A DNA stretch of 64,000 bases from Atopomonas sediminilitoris (GCF_022601735.1 NZ_JAKUMM010000003.1:310001-374000); one strand, 5' to 3'. Positions 44,561 through 54,585 are shown, numbered from the stretch's first letter. Notes: generated by a model not told the origin, from the sequence alone. Numbers and translations are program-made.

Positions 44561-44824
44561 ATGAACGATGAACCGACACTAGAGACCTCACCATTATCAC
44601 AACGAATTTCGAGCGGTGGCCGGACTGTTAGCGTCGAAATTTACCGCCTTGAAGGTGAAACTGCATGGGTTCTCGAAGTGGTCGATGAATTCAACAACTC
44701 AACAGTTTGGGACGACACATTCCAAAATGATTCCGCCGCGCTTATAGAGGCAAAAAAAACAATTTTGGCTGATGGCATCAACTCGCTAATTGGCCCAGAA
44801 GACGGCAAAGGCAAATGGAGTTAA
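44561..44824 (+). CDS. Cassette-borne small hypothetical protein
   Basis: 87 aa, acidic, soluble. The beta-strand pattern 'GGRTVSVEIYRLEGETAWVL' followed by 'EVVDEFNNSTVWDDTF' and a final helix (ALIEAKKTILADGINSLIG) looks like a small alpha/beta protein of the sort common in integron cassettes; I do not recognise a named family. No clear ribosome-binding site. A degenerate attC-like sequence follows directly. Confidence 0.65.
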   Translation: MNDEPTLETSPLSQRISSGGRTVSVEIYRLEGETAWVLEVVDEFNNSTVWDDTFQNDSAALIEAKKTILADGINSLIGPEDGKGKWS

Positions 44825-44898
44825 AACACATACAAGCTGCTCACTTCGTTCGCTGCGACGACCTAAAGCCCGTCCCTTCGCTTAATCGTGAGGCGTAG
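44825..44898 (+). repeat. Degenerate attC-like site
   Basis: It contains the same 17 bp GCTCACTTCGTTCGCTG (44839-44855) as the site at 43.9 kb and ends in CGTGAGGCGTAGG, which resembles a core CGTTAGGCGTAGG with one substitution. The 5' arm is not well preserved. It lies between two same-strand genes, where an attC is expected. Confidence 0.5.
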
Positions 44899-44901
44899 GA
44901 A

Positions 44902-45330
44902 ATGAGTGACACGTTGAGAAACAAACTGACTAGAGTTGCCCTAGAGTGGCAAGAAAAATTTGGTGTGGCGCCGCAAATCACAACAGCAATATCAGAGTTT
45001 GATGCTGCGATAATTATTGGAATGTCAGAAACTGAATATTCAGAATACATGCAAAATCAAACTGCAGTATCTAAAGGCCAAGACTTTACCTTCAACAACA
45101 TCCGCTACCAAATTAAAGCCAACAGACCAAGCGGCAAACCCGGTAGCAAAGTTACGCTTGTACCAAAGGCAAAAAACTACGATTGGGATATTTTAATCTG
45201 GCTACTGTACGACAAGAACTATTCTTTACAAGAAGCATGGCAATGGAATGTGACAGAATATAAGAACCGGTTTCATAATCAAAAAAGGTTGTCACCAAAT
45301 GACTACCGCTTGGGAACAAAGTTAGTTTGA
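44902..45330 (+). CDS. Cassette-borne hypothetical protein, possibly nuclease-fold
   Basis: 142 aa, soluble. It starts MSDTLRNKLTRVALEWQEKFG (taggaa just upstream). The centre reads FTFNNIRYQIKANRPSGKPGS...NYDWDILIWLLYD...LQEAWQW: a strand with QIK, then DWDILIW and a helix with an EAW core. This resembles the later half of PD-(D/E)XK nuclease folds, with Gln in place of the usual acidic residue, but the match is by eye only. The gene is followed by TCTAAC at 45331, possibly the left end of another attC without a visible right end. Confidence 0.65.
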   Translation: MSDTLRNKLTRVALEWQEKFGVAPQITTAISEFDAAIIIGMSETEYSEYMQNQTAVSKGQDFTFNNIRYQIKANRPSGKPGSKVTLVPKAKNYDWDILIWLLYDKNYSLQEAWQWNVTEYKNRFHNQKRLSPNDYRLGTKLV

Positions 45331-45454
45331 TCTAACATCGCGTAACAAGGGACTGCTACGGGCTGGTCACATACAACAAGCAGTTTGCCATGGACTGGAT
45401 CGCTAAGAGTATATGGAGATGGTATTCACCTGGCAGTTGCCATCGCCGCCTATT

Positions 45455-45488
45455 GAAGCCTCTGAAGCGCTTAAGCTTCAGAGGCTTC
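45455..45488. terminator. 14-bp perfect hairpin at the island's right end
   Basis: GAAGCCTCTGAAGC (45455-45468), loop gcttaa, GCTTCAGAGGCTTC (45475-45488). No T-tract. It lies between the last cassette-like gene and the convergent oxidoreductase gene and may terminate either. Confidence 0.6.
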
Positions 45489-45514
45489 TAGCCGCAAAGA
45501 GTCCGCGTTAATCC

Positions 45515-47605
45515 CTAGGCACACGCCTGCACTTCTACCGGCACGCCGTTAAGTGCGGTATTGCCGGAGAGGCGATCGATTAACTGTTCATCGGTGAGGT
45601 CATTGGCGCTCACGCCCACGAGTTCGCTGGCTTTGCTCATGCGGACGCCCTCGCGTTGATGGCCAAAACCGTGGGGCAAGCTGACCACGCCGGGCATGAC
45701 TTCATCGCTGGCCTGCACCACCACATCGACAGCGCCTACACGCGTGCTGACACGTACGCGCTGACCATCGACCAGGCCACGTGGGGCGAGGTCGTCAGGG
45801 TGCATCAGCAGCTGGTGGCGCGGTTTACCTTTGATCAAGCGGTGGTAGTTGTGCATCCACGAGTTATTGCTGCGCACATGCCGGCGACCAATCAGCAACA
45901 AGCCCTCAGGTGCTTTGCTGTGCGCAAAGCGCTGCAACTCTTGCAGCAGTAACGCTGGCGCGGTTTCTACCTGCTTATTGCTCGTTTGTAAGCGCGCCGC
46001 CAGACAAGGCTTGAGCGGGCCAAGGTCAATGCCGTGCGGCTGCTCTTGCAATGCCTTTAACGTCAGTTTGTGCGAGCTCTTATCACCATAGGCACCCATG
46101 CGGATCGCCATATCGACCATCTGCGCCGGCTCAATCGCGGTCGGCGCTTTGTGACCTGCGCGTTCAGCGTAAGCCTTGGCCAGCCCCATGAAGATTTCCC
46201 AGTCATGTAGACTGCCGGCCGGCTTGGCAAAGACCGGCGCGTTGTAACGGGTGACGTTACGCACCGCGAGCATGTTAAAGCTCATGTCGTAGTGATCATG
46301 CTCGAGCGCCGAGGTGGGCGGCAGGATCAAGTCGGCATGGCGCGTGGTTTCGTTGAGATAAAAGTCGATGCTGAGCATGAACTCTAAGCCTTCCAGCGCA
46401 CGATCTAACTGGCGGCCATTGGGGGTAGAGAGCACAGGATTGCCCGCTTGAGTAATCAGCGCCCGAATCTGCCCCTCCCCCGGCGTGAGCATTTCTTCAG
46501 CCAGCGCCGCCACTGGCAACTCACCGGCGAACTCCGGCAGCTGCGACACACGGCTGTGCCAACGGGCAAAGTTGCCGGGGCTCATGCTGTGCAGTAAGTC
46601 CATCGCAGGCTCGCTAAACATCATGCCACCTTCGGCATCGAGCTTACCGGCCACCAAGTTAATCAACTGGATCAGCCATTGACTGAGGCTGCCAAACACC
46701 TGAGTGGACACCCCCATGCGGCCATAGCATGCCGCACGCGGCGTCGCGGCAAACTCGCGCGCCAGCGTCTGAATCGTGTCTAGAGCCACGCCACAACGCT
46801 GCGCCTGCGCGGCCAGATCAAACGGGGCCAACGCCGCTTTAACAGCGGACAACTCAGCAAATGGCACGGCGCTGGGCGTGGTTAACGACTCATCGAGCAA
46901 GGTGCGCAAAAACACCAGCAAAAAGGCGGCATCTTCACCGGGACGAATAAACACATGTTGATCGGCTAACTCGGCGGTTTCACTGCGGCGCGGGTCCACC
47001 ACCACTAGGCGACCGCGCGACTTCACCGCTTTAAGGCGCTTCTCCACATCGGGCACCGTCATGATGCTGCCATTGGAGGCCAACGGGTTGCCGCCCAGCA
47101 CCAGCATAAAGTCGCAACGATCAATATCCGGCACCGGAATCAGCATTTGGTGGCCGTACATCAGGTGGCTGACTAAGTGATGAGGCAATTGGTCAACCGA
47201 GGTCGCCGAATAGCGGCTGCGCGTTTGTAGTTGCTTGTAGAAGTAGCTGGCGTGGGTCATCAGGCCGTAGTTGTGCACGCTGGGATTGCCGGCATACACC
47301 GCGACACTGTTTCCGCCATGCACGCTGGCAATACTGTGTAAACGCTCGGCCGCGTAAGCAAAGGCCTCGTCCCAACTGATGCTCTGCCACTGACCATCCA
47401 CCTTGCGCAGCGGCTGACGCAAACGATCGGGGTCTTCCTGCAAATCCTGCAAGGCTACCGCTTTAGGGCAGATATGCCCGCGACTGAACGGGTCTTGTTT
47501 ATCACCACGAATACTGACGATCTGCTCGCCATCGGTTTCAATCGCGAGGCCACAAATCGCCTCGCACAGGTTGCATGCACGAAAGTGTGTTTGACGCTGA
47601 GTCAT
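45515..47605 (-). CDS. Molybdopterin-dependent oxidoreductase
   Basis: 696 aa, single-subunit bis-MGD enzyme of the DMSO-reductase superfamily. An N-terminal [4Fe-4S] motif (CNLCEAIC with a fourth Cys in GHICPKA), the GNPLASNGSIMTVPDVEKRLK region, VVDPRRSETAELADQHVFIRPGEDAAFL, and the C-terminal dinucleotide-binding domain (MHPDDLAPRGLVDGQRVRV, SLPHGFGH) are present. No twin-arginine signal is seen, so it is probably cytoplasmic. The Mo ligand cannot be named with confidence. The substrate is unknown; relatives are often annotated as formate dehydrogenase-like. No partner subunits are nearby. Confidence 0.88.
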   Translation of the reverse strand: MTQRQTHFRACNLCEAICGLAIETDGEQIVSIRGDKQDPFSRGHICPKAVALQDLQEDPDRLRQPLRKVDGQWQSISWDEAFAYAAERLHSIASVHGGNSVAVYAGNPSVHNYGLMTHASYFYKQLQTRSRYSATSVDQLPHHLVSHLMYGHQMLIPVPDIDRCDFMLVLGGNPLASNGSIMTVPDVEKRLKAVKSRGRLVVVDPRRSETAELADQHVFIRPGEDAAFLLVFLRTLLDESLTTPSAVPFAELSAVKAALAPFDLAAQAQRCGVALDTIQTLAREFAATPRAACYGRMGVSTQVFGSLSQWLIQLINLVAGKLDAEGGMMFSEPAMDLLHSMSPGNFARWHSRVSQLPEFAGELPVAALAEEMLTPGEGQIRALITQAGNPVLSTPNGRQLDRALEGLEFMLSIDFYLNETTRHADLILPPTSALEHDHYDMSFNMLAVRNVTRYNAPVFAKPAGSLHDWEIFMGLAKAYAERAGHKAPTAIEPAQMVDMAIRMGAYGDKSSHKLTLKALQEQPHGIDLGPLKPCLAARLQTSNKQVETAPALLLQELQRFAHSKAPEGLLLIGRRHVRSNNSWMHNYHRLIKGKPRHQLLMHPDDLAPRGLVDGQRVRVSTRVGAVDVVVQASDEVMPGVVSLPHGFGHQREGVRMSKASELVGVSANDLTDEQLIDRLSGNTALNGVPVEVQACA

Positions 47606-47755
47606 CAGGGCTGCCTCTTATTGTGCTTATTGGGCGATAAAGCCTTTTTATGGCCTTACTTCTTATGCCCCCACTCTAGGTGTTCGCCTTAGCCCCGCCA
47701 AGCAAACCGACTGCCGGCGATGGCGCTGCATTAACCGTGGCAATAACACGCTGAT

Positions 47756-47783
47756 TTGCAGGGACTTTAGGTTTGCTTATACC
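47756..47783 (+). promoter_or_regulatory. Candidate argF promoter
   Basis: TTGCAG (47756-47761), 16-bp spacer, TATACC (47778-47783). The leader to the ATG is about 80 nt and contains a 7-bp hairpin with a 3-nt loop (CCCAAGC-gcc-GCTTGGG, 47806-47822). No arginine box stands out. Confidence 0.45.
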
Positions 47784-47868
47784 ATCGGTCTTTTCCCCCA
47801 ACGAACCCAAGCGCCGCTTGGGCCGACTGCCCTCAGTCCGCCCTCGTCGCTGGTTAGGTAGTGATGTG

Positions 47869-48786
47869 ATGAACGTACGGCATTTTCTTTCCCTAATGGA
47901 CATGACTCCCGATGAGCTGCGCAGCCTGATTCGCCGCGCCAGCGAGTTGAAAGAGCTACGCCAGCGCGGGGTGCTGTATGAGCCGCTGAAAAACCGTGTG
48001 CTGGGGATGATTTTTGAGAAGTCCTCAACCCGTACCCGCCTGTCCTTTGAGGCTGGGATGATTCAACTGGGCGGCCAAGCGATTTTCTTATCGCCGCGCG
48101 ACACGCAGTTGGGCCGCGGTGAACCCTTACCCGACAGCGCGCGGGTGATTTCGCGCATGCTCGATGCTGTGATGATTCGCACCTTCGCGCATGCCACGCT
48201 GAAGAACTTTGCCGCGCACAGCCAAGTGCCGGTGATTAATGGCTTGTCTGACGACCTGCACCCCTGCCAGCTGCTGGCTGACATGCAGACCTTTCACGAG
48301 CACCGCGGCAGCATTCAAGGCAAAACCGTGGCTTGGGTTGGCGATGGCAACAACATGTGCAACACCTTCGCCCAAGCCGCTGAGCAGTTCGACTTCCAAT
48401 TGCGCGTCGCCTGCCCTGAGGGCTTTGAGCCCAATGCGTTTTACCTGCAGCAAGCCAAGGGCCGCGTCACCATTACTCATGACCCGCGTGAAGCGGTAGA
48501 AGGCGCACACCTTGTCAGCACCGATGTGTGGGCCTCAATGGGCCAGGAAGATGAAGCCGAAGCGCGCATCGCCAAATTTAAAGGCTTCCAAGTAAGCCCC
48601 AAGATGATGGATGCAGCCGATAGCAGTGCGCTGTTTATGCATTGTTTGCCGGCGCATCGCGGTGAAGAAGTCAGCGTAGAAATGATGGACGACCCTCGCG
48701 CTGTGGTGTGGGACCAAGCGGAAAACCGCCTGCACGCGCAAAAAGCGTTGCTGGAAATGCTGGTCGAACACGCCTACCCCGCATGA
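47869..48786 (+). CDS. argF: Ornithine carbamoyltransferase
   Basis: 305 aa from the ATG at 47869, the size of Pseudomonas anabolic ArgF; the in-frame extension to 47773 is rejected because it crosses the promoter region. It makes citrulline from ornithine and carbamoyl phosphate. Signature residues: the carbamoyl-phosphate loop [25 protein letters not shown], and the ornithine-site [12 protein letters not shown]. The stop overlaps the ABC ATPase ATG (ATGA). Confidence 0.95.
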   Translation: MNVRHFLSLMDMTPDELRSLIRRASELKELRQRGVLYEPLKNRVLGMIFEKSSTRTRLSFEAGMIQLGGQAIFLSPRDTQLGRGEPLPDSARVISRMLDAVMIRTFAHATLKNFAAHSQVPVINGLSDDLHPCQLLADMQTFHEHRGSIQGKTVAWVGDGNNMCNTFAQAAEQFDFQLRVACPEGFEPNAFYLQQAKGRVTITHDPREAVEGAHLVSTDVWASMGQEDEAEARIAKFKGFQVSPKMMDAADSSALFMHCLPAHRGEEVSVEMMDDPRAVVWDQAENRLHAQKALLEMLVEHAYPA

Positions 48787-49889
48787 GTGGCGCGCCCCTT
48801 TTGAGCTTGCAAGCACTGTCTTGCGGCTACGCTAAGCAAGCCGTTGTTCGCGGCCTGAGTCTGCACCTTAATCAAGGCGAAATTGGCTGCCTGCTCGGCC
48901 CCTCCGGCTGCGGCAAGACCACCACCTTACGGGCGATTGCAGGCTTTGAAACGATCAGCGCCGGCAAGATCCTGCTCGGCGAGCAAGTACTGTCGAAGCC
49001 CGGCTTCACCCTAGCCCCAGAGAAACGCCGCATCGGCATGGTGTTTCAAGACTATGCTTTGTTTCCGCATTTAAACGTGGCCGACAACGTGGCCTTTGGT
49101 GTTCGCGAGCACAGTGATGCCCGCAAAATCACCGACGAACTGCTGGAGCTGGTGCACTTAACCTCAGTCGCCAAACGCTTTCCGCATGAACTATCAGGCG
49201 GCCAGCAGCAACGCGTAGCGCTGGCCCGGGCATTGGCCCCGCAACCACAGCTACTGCTGATGGATGAGCCCTTCTCTAACCTCGATGGCGAGTTGCGGCG
49301 ACGGCTCAGTCGCGAGGTGCGTGAGATTCTCAAGCTGCGTGGCACCAGCGCCATCTTGGTCACCCACGATCAAGAAGAAGCCTTCTCGGTGAGCGACCAA
49401 GTCGGCGTGTTCAATCACGGCCACCTTGAGCAGTGGGATACCCCCTTTAACCTGTATCACGAACCCTGCACACCGTTTGTCGCCAGCTTTATCGGCCAAG
49501 GCTATTTTATTCGCGGCCAATTACTGAGCCCCGATACAGTGCAAACCGAACTCGGTGTTATTCGCGGCAATCGTGCCTATACCTGGCCCAGCGGCAGCGC
49601 GGTAGACGTTCTGCTACGCCCCGATGACTTGATCCCCGATGTCGACAGCCCGCTTAAAGCACGCATTACCGGTAAGACGTTTTTAGGCGCGGCCACCTTG
49701 TATCGCCTACAGCTGCCCACCGGCACCCAGCTGGAGTCGCTGTTCCCCAGCCATGCCGACCACCCTCTGGGGAGCGAAGTGGGCATTCGCGTAGCCGCCG
49801 ATCACCTCGTGGTGTTTACCGCCAGTGGCAGCGTGGCCGCTAAGGTCAGCCTCAGCGAAAGTAACAAGCTTAACGAAGGGCTGCTCTAG
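48783..49889 (+). CDS. FbpC/PotA-type ABC transporter ATPase
   Basis: 368 aa from the ATG at 48783, overlapping the argF stop. Walker [11 protein letters not shown]-loop [13 protein letters not shown], signature [15 protein letters not shown], Walker [13 protein letters not shown], switch His in VTHDQEEA and a C-terminal TOBE-like domain (about 240-350). Relatives power iron(III), spermidine or sugar importers. No permease or binding protein is nearby; argF followed by an orphan ATPase is also the Pseudomonas arrangement as I remember it. The partner subunits are unknown. Confidence 0.9.
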   Translation: MSGAPLLSLQALSCGYAKQAVVRGLSLHLNQGEIGCLLGPSGCGKTTTLRAIAGFETISAGKILLGEQVLSKPGFTLAPEKRRIGMVFQDYALFPHLNVADNVAFGVREHSDARKITDELLELVHLTSVAKRFPHELSGGQQQRVALARALAPQPQLLLMDEPFSNLDGELRRRLSREVREILKLRGTSAILVTHDQEEAFSVSDQVGVFNHGHLEQWDTPFNLYHEPCTPFVASFIGQGYFIRGQLLSPDTVQTELGVIRGNRAYTWPSGSAVDVLLRPDDLIPDVDSPLKARITGKTFLGAATLYRLQLPTGTQLESLFPSHADHPLGSEVGIRVAADHLVVFTASGSVAAKVSLSESNKLNEGLL

Positions 49890-49903
49890 GCTCATCGCTG
49901 GTG

Positions 49904-50971
49904 TCAGGCGTAAGCGACCGGCACCTGCTTGTCACGGGCTACCTGCAAGGCATCACCGCTGCGTTTTAAGGTTTCTTCCCATGTTTCGCCCCGCTGCGCT
50001 TGGGCAAGACCAATGCGCACACGCACCTGCACTTGCAAACCGGTGAAGCAATAGGCCGCAATTTTGGCAGCCAAGCGCTCGGCGACCACCTCTGCGCCAT
50101 TGCGATCGGTGTAATTGAGCACCATCAGAAACTCATCACCACCTAGACGCGCGACAAAATCCACGTCGCGCAGTACGCCTCGCAGCAGTTTGGCCAAGGT
50201 CATCAGCACTTGGTCACCCACCTCACTGCCGTACTCTGCGTTAACGCGGCTTAGCTGTTGAATATCCAGCAGCGCCAGAACAATTCCATGGCCACCGCGC
50301 GCCATCATGGCTTGTTGCTGATCTAAATAACGATGAGCTTGGCGGCGGTTATACAAGCCCGTCAGATCATCGGTTATGACTTGCTGCTGCGCCAAGTTGA
50401 GCGCGTGGGTTAACTCACGCACTTGTGTTTGCAGACCATGGCGCACACGGCTGATCTCAGACCCCATCAAGGTTAACCAAATCACCAGCATGACAAAGGC
50501 GATGCCCTGCTCTATCTCGGCACTCAGCGCGTCACCTTCCAACTCAACCAAACGCCAACCACTGAGTAAGGCAAAACCGGCTAACAACACCGAGCCGAGC
50601 TGAATAAAGCCGCGACCATCGAGCTTGAACACACCAAACAGCAAGACCATCGAGGATGCGGCCAAGAGTAAAAAATGAAAGTCATCCGCAAAAGCCGCCG
50701 TCATCAGCATCGTGACAATGGCCAAGAGCATTTGCGCTTGGGTCATGCTGGGGTCGGCGAAGCGTAGGTTAATCTGAGTGCGCACCAAGACAATAAAACT
50801 CAAGCAACTCAGTGCAACAAAGCCTGTGAGTCCTAACATGCCGGCCAGCGAAAAGCTTAAATGATCAAACGCATAAGCCAGCCACGTGAGCGCAACGAAG
50901 AATGCCAACCCGGCACTGGCCAACAAGATGCGCTGCAAACGCAGACGCTGAGCTTGAAAAGGTGTCAGCAT
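49904..50971 (-). CDS. Membrane-bound diguanylate cyclase
   Basis: 355 aa from the ATG at 50971 (AAGGAG upstream; ten extra N-terminal residues are rejected). Five or six membrane segments (residues about 15-190) with no large periplasmic domain are followed by a GGDEF domain (about 200-355). The active motif GGDEF is intact, and an RxxD product-inhibition site (RDVD) lies five residues before it, so the enzyme should make cyclic-di-GMP and be feedback-inhibited. In the usual DxDxFKxxND segment the sequence is DIQQLSRVNAEYG, with Gln replacing one polar residue. Signal unknown. Confidence 0.92.
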   Translation of the reverse strand: MLTPFQAQRLRLQRILLASAGLAFFVALTWLAYAFDHLSFSLAGMLGLTGFVALSCLSFIVLVRTQINLRFADPSMTQAQMLLAIVTMLMTAAFADDFHFLLLAASSMVLLFGVFKLDGRGFIQLGSVLLAGFALLSGWRLVELEGDALSAEIEQGIAFVMLVIWLTLMGSEISRVRHGLQTQVRELTHALNLAQQQVITDDLTGLYNRRQAHRYLDQQQAMMARGGHGIVLALLDIQQLSRVNAEYGSEVGDQVLMTLAKLLRGVLRDVDFVARLGGDEFLMVLNYTDRNGAEVVAERLAAKIAAYCFTGLQVQVRVRIGLAQAQRGETWEETLKRSGDALQVARDKQVPVAYA

Positions 50972-51051
50972 GCAGACTCCTTGAGGACACCTTTGCAGCA
51001 TAGTCGTTTAAACCTTAACCGCTGCGCGGTCGAGCACGATCGCTCAGCACG

Positions 51052-51852
51052 CTACAACTTGCTCAAGCTTTTGAGTGGGTAAATATCGTATCGGCTGCTT
51101 TGCCCTGCCAGCACTTGTGCAGGCGCAATACCAGCCACAGCAGGCGCCTTGCGTGGCCGCTTAACCACCACACGGTGCGTGGCCAAGGCCAAGGCCGCCG
51201 CCAGCAGATCGTGCGCATCATCGTCATCGCCAACCAGCGGGCGGAACAAGCGCATTTCTTTTTTCACCAACGCGCTCTTATCCCGATGCGGAAACATCGG
51301 ATCAAGGTGGATCACTTGTGGCGCCTCGCCTTGCCAATCCCGCATCAAGGCAATCGCATCACCGTGCAACAAGCTCATGTTGCGCACAATGGGCGCCGCA
51401 TCAGGGTCTGCTGTGGCGCGTGCTAAGCCGTCGGCCAATAAAGCGGCCACCAACGGCACACGCTCAATCAGCGTCACCACGCAACCAAGACTGGCCAACA
51501 CAAAAGCATCCCGACCAAGCCCTGCTGTAGCGTCCAACACCGTAGGTCGCACGCCGCCTTTAACCCCCACCGCCTTGGCGACCATCTGCCCTGCACCGCC
51601 ACCAAACTGACGCCGATGTGCGTTGGCCCCGCCAGCAAAGTCCACCCACACCGGCCCCGGTGCGCCTTTGCCAAGCTCTTGCAGGCGCAAGCCAAACGAG
51701 CCGACCTGCAGCAGCAGGTCCCACTCGTCAGCGGCACTGTCTGCCGCCACCTGCGGCAAATTCAACTGCTGCGCCAGCGATGAAGCCTGCGTAGTAAACG
51801 CCGCGGACTCAGCCTGCACCGCCAAGCGCACGTGTATTTGAGGTTCTGACAT
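51052..51852 (-). CDS. rsmJ: 16S rRNA (guanine1516-N2)-methyltransferase
   Basis: 266 aa from the ATG at 51852. It methylates G1516 of 16S rRNA. Features: [13 protein letters not shown] (family signature), SAM-binding [18 protein letters not shown], and the [22 protein letters not shown] block that includes a DPxF variant of the catalytic N-methyltransferase motif. Divergent from the EF-hand-like gene. Confidence 0.92.
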   Translation of the reverse strand: MSEPQIHVRLAVQAESAAFTTQASSLAQQLNLPQVAADSAADEWDLLLQVGSFGLRLQELGKGAPGPVWVDFAGGANAHRRQFGGGAGQMVAKAVGVKGGVRPTVLDATAGLGRDAFVLASLGCVVTLIERVPLVAALLADGLARATADPDAAPIVRNMSLLHGDAIALMRDWQGEAPQVIHLDPMFPHRDKSALVKKEMRLFRPLVGDDDDAHDLLAAALALATHRVVVKRPRKAPAVAGIAPAQVLAGQSSRYDIYPLKSLSKL

Positions 51853-51948
51853 GACCAACGGTACTCAACACTTGGCCATAACGGCCGACAGCAACAAAGA
51901 TGCGGCATTTTGCCAGAGGCGCTACGCCCTGTCGCATCGGGAGCAACA

Positions 51949-52728
51949 ATGCATAGCGTGACCCACAGCAATGACCTTGAACACAGCTTGCAAGCCAGCA
52001 AGCAACAGTCGCTGCACTTTCAAATCCTCAAGCGCACCTTAAACATTGAGGACACGCCAACGCCAGCGCCAACCTCTGCCAGCTCTGCCACCACCGAGCC
52101 ACTGACAGAGCGTGGCGCGCAGCCTGCCGAGCCTTTGTCTGACATCGACTGGCAAGCGGCACAAGCGCGCACCTTGAGTGCCCTAGAAGCGCAACGCAGC
52201 AGCGAACTTAACCTAAGCGTTAACGCCGAACCCAAAGTTAAAGACCCGCTCGTACTGGATCTCGCCGGCAACGGCTTTAGCACCCGTGGCTTGGCGCAAG
52301 CGGTGCGTTTTGACTTAGACGCGGATGGCCACAGCGAAGCCGTCAGCTTAAGCAACGCTGACGATGCGCTATTGGCGCTGGACCGCAACAACAATGGCCG
52401 CATCGACAATGGTCGCGAGTTGTTTGGCGACCAAAATGGCGCGGCGCATGGCTTTGCCGAACTGGCCAAATACGATGACAACGCCGACGGACAAATAGAC
52501 GCCAATGACCGTGTCTACAGCAATCTGCTGTTGGTGCAGTTTGACGAGCAAGGCCGTCAACGCATCAGCGGCTTAGCCGAGCAAGGGATTCGTTCCATTA
52601 GCCTAGGTTTCAGCGCCAGCACACAAGCCATCAACACCTACGATCGGCTTGCGCAGTTGGGCGAATTCACTTGGCAGGACGGGCGACGTGGGCAAGCCGC
52701 GGATGTGTTACTGGCCACCCAAGGCTAA
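51949..52728 (+). CDS. EF-hand-like calcium-binding protein
   Basis: 259 aa from the ATG at 51949 (gggag upstream). The first 95 residues are low-complexity, Ser/Thr/Pro/Ala-rich and have no signal peptide. From about 105 the sequence reads DPLVLDLAGNGFSTRG and contains three calcium-loop patterns: DLDADGHSEAV, DRNNNGRIDNGRELFGD and DDNADGQIDANDRVY. This arrangement (VLDLxGxG..., DxNxNGxIDxGxELFGD) is known from hemolysin-type and other secreted calcium-binding proteins. Here it stands alone without toxin or RTX repeats. Located in the Pseudomonas block rsmJ-tsaB. Confidence 0.8.
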   Translation: MHSVTHSNDLEHSLQASKQQSLHFQILKRTLNIEDTPTPAPTSASSATTEPLTERGAQPAEPLSDIDWQAAQARTLSALEAQRSSELNLSVNAEPKVKDPLVLDLAGNGFSTRGLAQAVRFDLDADGHSEAVSLSNADDALLALDRNNNGRIDNGRELFGDQNGAAHGFAELAKYDDNADGQIDANDRVYSNLLLVQFDEQGRQRISGLAEQGIRSISLGFSASTQAINTYDRLAQLGEFTWQDGRRGQAADVLLATQG

Positions 52729-52741
52729 TAACGCCTGCGCC

Positions 52742-53071
52742 TTAAGCGTACAAGTCCAGCCCTGCTAGGCTGGTGGCGTCGCTGTCGTTAGCGTATTGCT
52801 CGGTAGTGCTGTAACTGGCCAAGGCTTGCTGCGCGCGGTTACTAATCGGACGCTGCAAGGTGGCATCACGCAGGGTAGCCGGCAATTTAGCGTCCGCTTG
52901 CGACAGGGCCTCAACGCGGCGCTTTAATTGCTCTGCGTCGCCCTGCTGAGTGGGCGCCGAAGGCGGTGGTAAGGGTAACGCCCGCTCTTGTTCGGACGCA
53001 CCGGTGCCCTGCCCACTGCGCGGAGCAGGACGTGGCTGGCCATACGCCGAAGCAAAACCGTCAATTCTCAT
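52742..53071 (-). CDS. Small hypothetical protein
   Basis: 109 aa from MRIDGFASAYG; an alternative start 19 codons upstream is open. It is Gln/Ala/Pro-rich and probably largely disordered, with a helical stretch (DAEQLKRRVEALSQAD). The opening MRIDG(F/Y) is typical of a short protein found next to tsaB in pseudomonads as I remember it. No signal, no membrane segment, no function recognised. Convergent with the EF-hand-like gene. Confidence 0.65.
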   Translation of the reverse strand: MRIDGFASAYGQPRPAPRSGQGTGASEQERALPLPPPSAPTQQGDAEQLKRRVEALSQADAKLPATLRDATLQRPISNRAQQALASYSTTEQYANDSDATSLAGLDLYA

Positions 53072-53142
53072 AGCGTCAATAAATCCACACTGCTTTAGCA
53101 ATCTAGCTAGAAGCATGCCGACTGACAAATACCGCCAGTCGC

Positions 53143-53823
53143 CTAAGGTTGTTTTTTGGGGGTCGCGACCTTGTCGCGCAGGTACACCGGCTGCGCGTCT
53201 GCGGCATCCACCGCCTCGCCATTAGCCCAACCGTGCAAAGCTAAACGCAGTAAATCTTCAGCATGCGGCAATAAGGCGGCATCACAGGCAGACGGCTTAA
53301 CCGCTAATCGCTCGGCATAGCCCCAGCCCGTGCCGGCACCAAAACACTCAGCCTCACGCCAGCGTTCAGGCAAAGCCACCGACTCCGGCGCCAAAACCGC
53401 TTCGCTACCGACCAGCTGCATGACCTCATCCTGCAGCTGATAACAGCCCCAGTAGACTTCATCCATGCGTGCATCAATGGCGGTGGCGACTTGTTGCGCC
53501 CCCTGCTCACGCCAGGCGCGCTGCGCCAGCATGGCCAAATTCGACACAGCCAACACCGGCCGATCCAACGCTAACGCCAAGCCCTGCACCATGCCCGTGG
53601 CAATACGCACCCCCGTAAAAGCTCCGGGGCCGCGGCCAAAAGCCAGCGCATCAATCGCGCTCATCGGCAGCTGCGCTTCAGCCAGCAGCGCCTTGATCAT
53701 CGGCAGCAACTCTTGCGCATGCAAACGCGGAATCACAGCGTAATTACTGAGGCTTTGCCCTTGATGCCACAACGCCACAGAGCAGGCTTCTGTTGCAGTA
53801 TCCAAGGCCAACACGGTCGTCAT
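53143..53823 (-). CDS. tsaB: tRNA t6A modification protein TsaB
   Basis: 226 aa. TsaB dimerises with TsaD and, with TsaE, adds threonylcarbamoyl to A37 of ANN-decoding tRNAs. ASKHA-fold phosphate loop ALDTATEACSVAL, conserved HAQELLPMI and DALAFGRGPGAFTGVRIA, typical of the family. The same pathway's later enzyme, tcdA, is at 17.3 kb. It lies 87 bp after adk on the same strand, beyond the adk terminator. Confidence 0.94.
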   Translation of the reverse strand: MTTVLALDTATEACSVALWHQGQSLSNYAVIPRLHAQELLPMIKALLAEAQLPMSAIDALAFGRGPGAFTGVRIATGMVQGLALALDRPVLAVSNLAMLAQRAWREQGAQQVATAIDARMDEVYWGCYQLQDEVMQLVGSEAVLAPESVALPERWREAECFGAGTGWGYAERLAVKPSACDAALLPHAEDLLRLALHGWANGEAVDAADAQPVYLRDKVATPKKQP

Positions 53824-53854
53824 AGCAGGTCTCTATAGGGCAATAAACGGTGAA

Positions 53855-53890
53855 CGGTAAAACAACAACGGCCCGCCAAGCGAGCCGTTG
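53855..53890 (-). terminator. Terminator of adk
   Basis: On the minus strand CAACGGC...GCCGTTG (arms 53866-53872 and 53884-53890 on plus; one internal mismatch), followed by TTGTTGTTTTA. Confidence 0.75.
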
Positions 53891-53910
53891 CATGATACAT
53901 CCCGCGTCGC

Positions 53911-54585
<675 letters not shown>

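Noticed and set aside
43382..45514. tRNA-Ser as an attachment site for a phage-like or integrative element
   Set aside because: No copy of the tRNA 3' end is found at the right side of the accessory region and no integrase gene is present; the cassette interpretation fits better.
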